DNA from: a virus
DNA length: 23,817 nucleotides
IMG/VR virus record: IMGVR_UViG_3300025282_003020
Location: 1-23,817 of that record
Direction: 5' to 3' (one strand)
A program made the translations under genes and the position numbers. This document shows, one piece after another, positions 22,864 through 23,817 of the stretch (its first letter is position 1; each line of letters begins with the position of its first letter). The notes under the pieces were generated by a model. The model searched no databases. It saw nothing but the letters and a program-made list of their open reading frames with translations, and was not told the origin of the DNA.

Positions 22864-22886
22864 AAGTATTTCCCTGGGAAATACTT
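22864..22886. repeat. Perfect inverted repeat with 11-bp arms around one base
   Basis: AAGTATTTCCC at 22864-22874 and its exact complement GGGAAATACTT at 22876-22886 flank a single T. The size and symmetry suit a dimeric repressor's operator, about 130 bp upstream of the first plus-strand gene. A short hairpin with the 3' sequence TTTCACAAATTTCTTT could also weakly terminate transcription. Confidence 0.8.
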
Positions 22887-23019
22887 TCACAAATTTCTTT
22901 ATTTATTACGCTTGGATATTGATAAAAGTCGTGCAATTATCATCGTTTTTAGACTTTTAATGTTCTCTTTTATCGGTTAAACTTAGGTGATAAGTACAAA
23001 CTAAGCACGAGGTGTGGTA

Positions 23020-23748
23020 ATGGCAAAAGTTAAAGAGCCAAACGGTTATATAGTCTATGAGGGTATAAGCAATTATGACGGTAAAGATATCGTTGTAATT
23101 GCTACTGGTTTTGCTAACAAAAGCAAAAACACAAAAACCGGAGACATGATCCAAACTTGGATTATGCAACAAGATACACCACCACATGAAGCAATCAAAA
23201 ACGGTAATGATTATAGTGTGTGTGGTAATTGTCCATTACGCCCATTGAATTACAAAGCTAATGGATTGAAAAAACGTTGTTATGTGTTGGTACATAATGC
23301 ACCGCTTACAGTGTGGCGTACATACAAAAAAGGCGGTTATGAACACAGCACACCGGAAAGATTGCGGGAATTGCTACAAGATAGCAACGGTTTGAGACTT
23401 GGAAGCTATGGTGATCCCGCAAGCGTACCGTTTGAAGTATGGCAATCGATCGGAGTAGGTACAGGCGAATTCAATCACACTGGTTATACGCATGGTTATC
23501 TTGTGGATAACTTTGATACTAGATACCTTGACGTTGCAATGATTAGCCTGGACAAAATTACGCCCCAACTACCACCCGGATTAAATGGCCGTAGCTTTAG
23601 AGTGATTGATTCGGTCGATGAAGTTTTACCGGGTGAGATCCTATGCCCGGCAAGTAAAGAACAAAACTATAAAACAACGTGCGAAAAATGCGGACTGTGT
23701 GCAGGCCTTAACCGTAAAGCAAAGAACATAGCAATAATTATCCACTAG
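23020..23748 (+). CDS. Cys-rich phage/plasmid protein of the gp88-like family
   Basis: This is 242 aa from an ATG at 23020, with GAGGTG ending five bases upstream; the GTG at 23014 overlaps that ribosome-binding site and is rejected. Seven cysteines occur, in patterns C68-x2-C71-P (SVCGNCPLRP), C87, C209-PAS, and C221-x2-C224-x2-C227 (TTCEKCGLCAG). The core has RLGSYGDPASVPFEVWQ (126-142) and HTGYTHGY (153-160), and the C-terminus is KNIAIIIH. I recognise this combination from a family often annotated as 'gene product 88' in environmental phages and plasmids; its biochemical function is not established. The clustered cysteines suggest a metal or Fe-S site. Lower GC and opposite strand set it apart from the late operon; it is probably the first gene of an early plus-strand transcript. 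Confidence 0.7.
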   Translation: MAKVKEPNGYIVYEGISNYDGKDIVVIATGFANKSKNTKTGDMIQTWIMQQDTPPHEAIKNGNDYSVCGNCPLRPLNYKANGLKKRCYVLVHNAPLTVWRTYKKGGYEHSTPERLRELLQDSNGLRLGSYGDPASVPFEVWQSIGVGTGEFNHTGYTHGYLVDNFDTRYLDVAMISLDKITPQLPPGLNGRSFRVIDSVDEVLPGEILCPASKEQNYKTTCEKCGLCAGLNRKAKNIAIIIH

Positions 23749-23762
23749 AAAGGACCGAAACT

Positions 23763-23817
23763 ATGAAAACTTGTCCACTATGCAATGGTTACAGCATCGA
23801 ATTAGGCACACTCGGGA
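23763..23817 (+). CDS. Start of a second plus-strand gene, cut by window edge
   Basis: An ATG 14 bases after the previous stop, with GAAAGGA upstream, opens MKTCPLCNGYSIELGTLG before the window ends. A C-P-x-C-N-G pair at the very N-terminus looks like half of a zinc ribbon. Too little is present for a functional call; coupling to the preceding gene is suggested by spacing. Confidence 0.6.
   Translation, partial: MKTCPLCNGYSIELGTLG

Larger units (their letters stand above)
22559..23019 (+). other. AT-rich non-coding segment with inverted repeats (candidate origin / early control region)
   Basis: No credible gene is seen on either strand. The segment is markedly AT-richer than the late operon. 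It holds two clear inverted repeats (22755-22787, 22864-22886), a weaker 5-bp hairpin at 22838-22850 (ACAGC/GCTGT), and TTATCGACA at 22832-22840, one mismatch from the DnaA box TTATCCACA. CTTGGATA occurs at 22754 and 22911 and TATCCAA inverted at 22781. AT-richness, repeats and a DnaA-like box are the usual ingredients of replication origins or divergent early promoters; which of these applies cannot be decided by eye. Confidence 0.4.

Noticed and set aside
23014-23019. GTG start two codons before the ATG of the Cys-rich plus-strand gene
   Set aside because: The GTG overlaps the GAGGTG ribosome-binding site, whose spacing fits the ATG at 23020.
22957-23187. 76-codon minus-strand frame opposite the Cys-rich gene
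   Set aside because: It is antisense to a recognised protein, has no ribosome-binding site, and its composition looks like a reverse reading of AT-rich coding DNA.

Overview
This window is part of a double-stranded DNA tailed bacteriophage genome (Caudoviricetes). It is either free phage DNA or a prophage/metagenomic contig; no bacterial housekeeping gene, integrase or attachment site is visible. Recognisable hallmarks are a large terminase with Walker A and RNase H-like motifs, a helix-turn-helix small terminase, a portal, a scaffold-like protein, an HK97-fold-like major capsid protein and a repetitive tail fibre. No tape-measure, sheath or baseplate genes are seen. Instead there is a 1,713-residue putative ejected internal protein and an adaptor/beta-propeller/fibre series, so I infer a short-tailed (podovirus-like) virion. 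Nearly every gene has a Shine-Dalgarno sequence, so the host is a bacterium that uses them; I cannot name it.

Layout. From 22.0 kb down to position 1, everything is on the minus strand in one tightly packed late operon with TAATG, TGATG, TAGATG and ATGA junctions. In transcription order: terS, two micro-genes (41 and 37 aa), terL, portal, a 795-aa virion-associated protein, two small Gln/Ala-rich proteins, the giant internal protein, scaffold, major capsid protein, a Cys-rich protein that looks frameshifted, a decoration-like protein, four small proteins, a tail adaptor with a carbohydrate-binding-like insertion, a beta-propeller tail protein, three small proteins (one with a degenerate nuclease-like fold), and a tail fibre cut off by the window edge.

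From about 22.0 to 23.0 kb lies a non-coding control region with a striking series of signals. These are a dense array of AGTAATATTACT palindromes just upstream of terS, two TTGACA boxes facing terS, a nearly G-free C/A/T tract, a canonical G-quadruplex motif followed by six T, and an AT-rich segment with perfect inverted repeats and a DnaA-box-like 9-mer. It probably holds the late promoter/operator, and perhaps the packaging or replication site.

From 23.02 kb the orientation and base composition change. An AT-richer plus-strand module begins with a Cys-rich protein of a phage/plasmid family (gp88-like) and the start of a second Cys-containing gene. This is probably the early/non-structural arm, transcribed divergently from the late operon.
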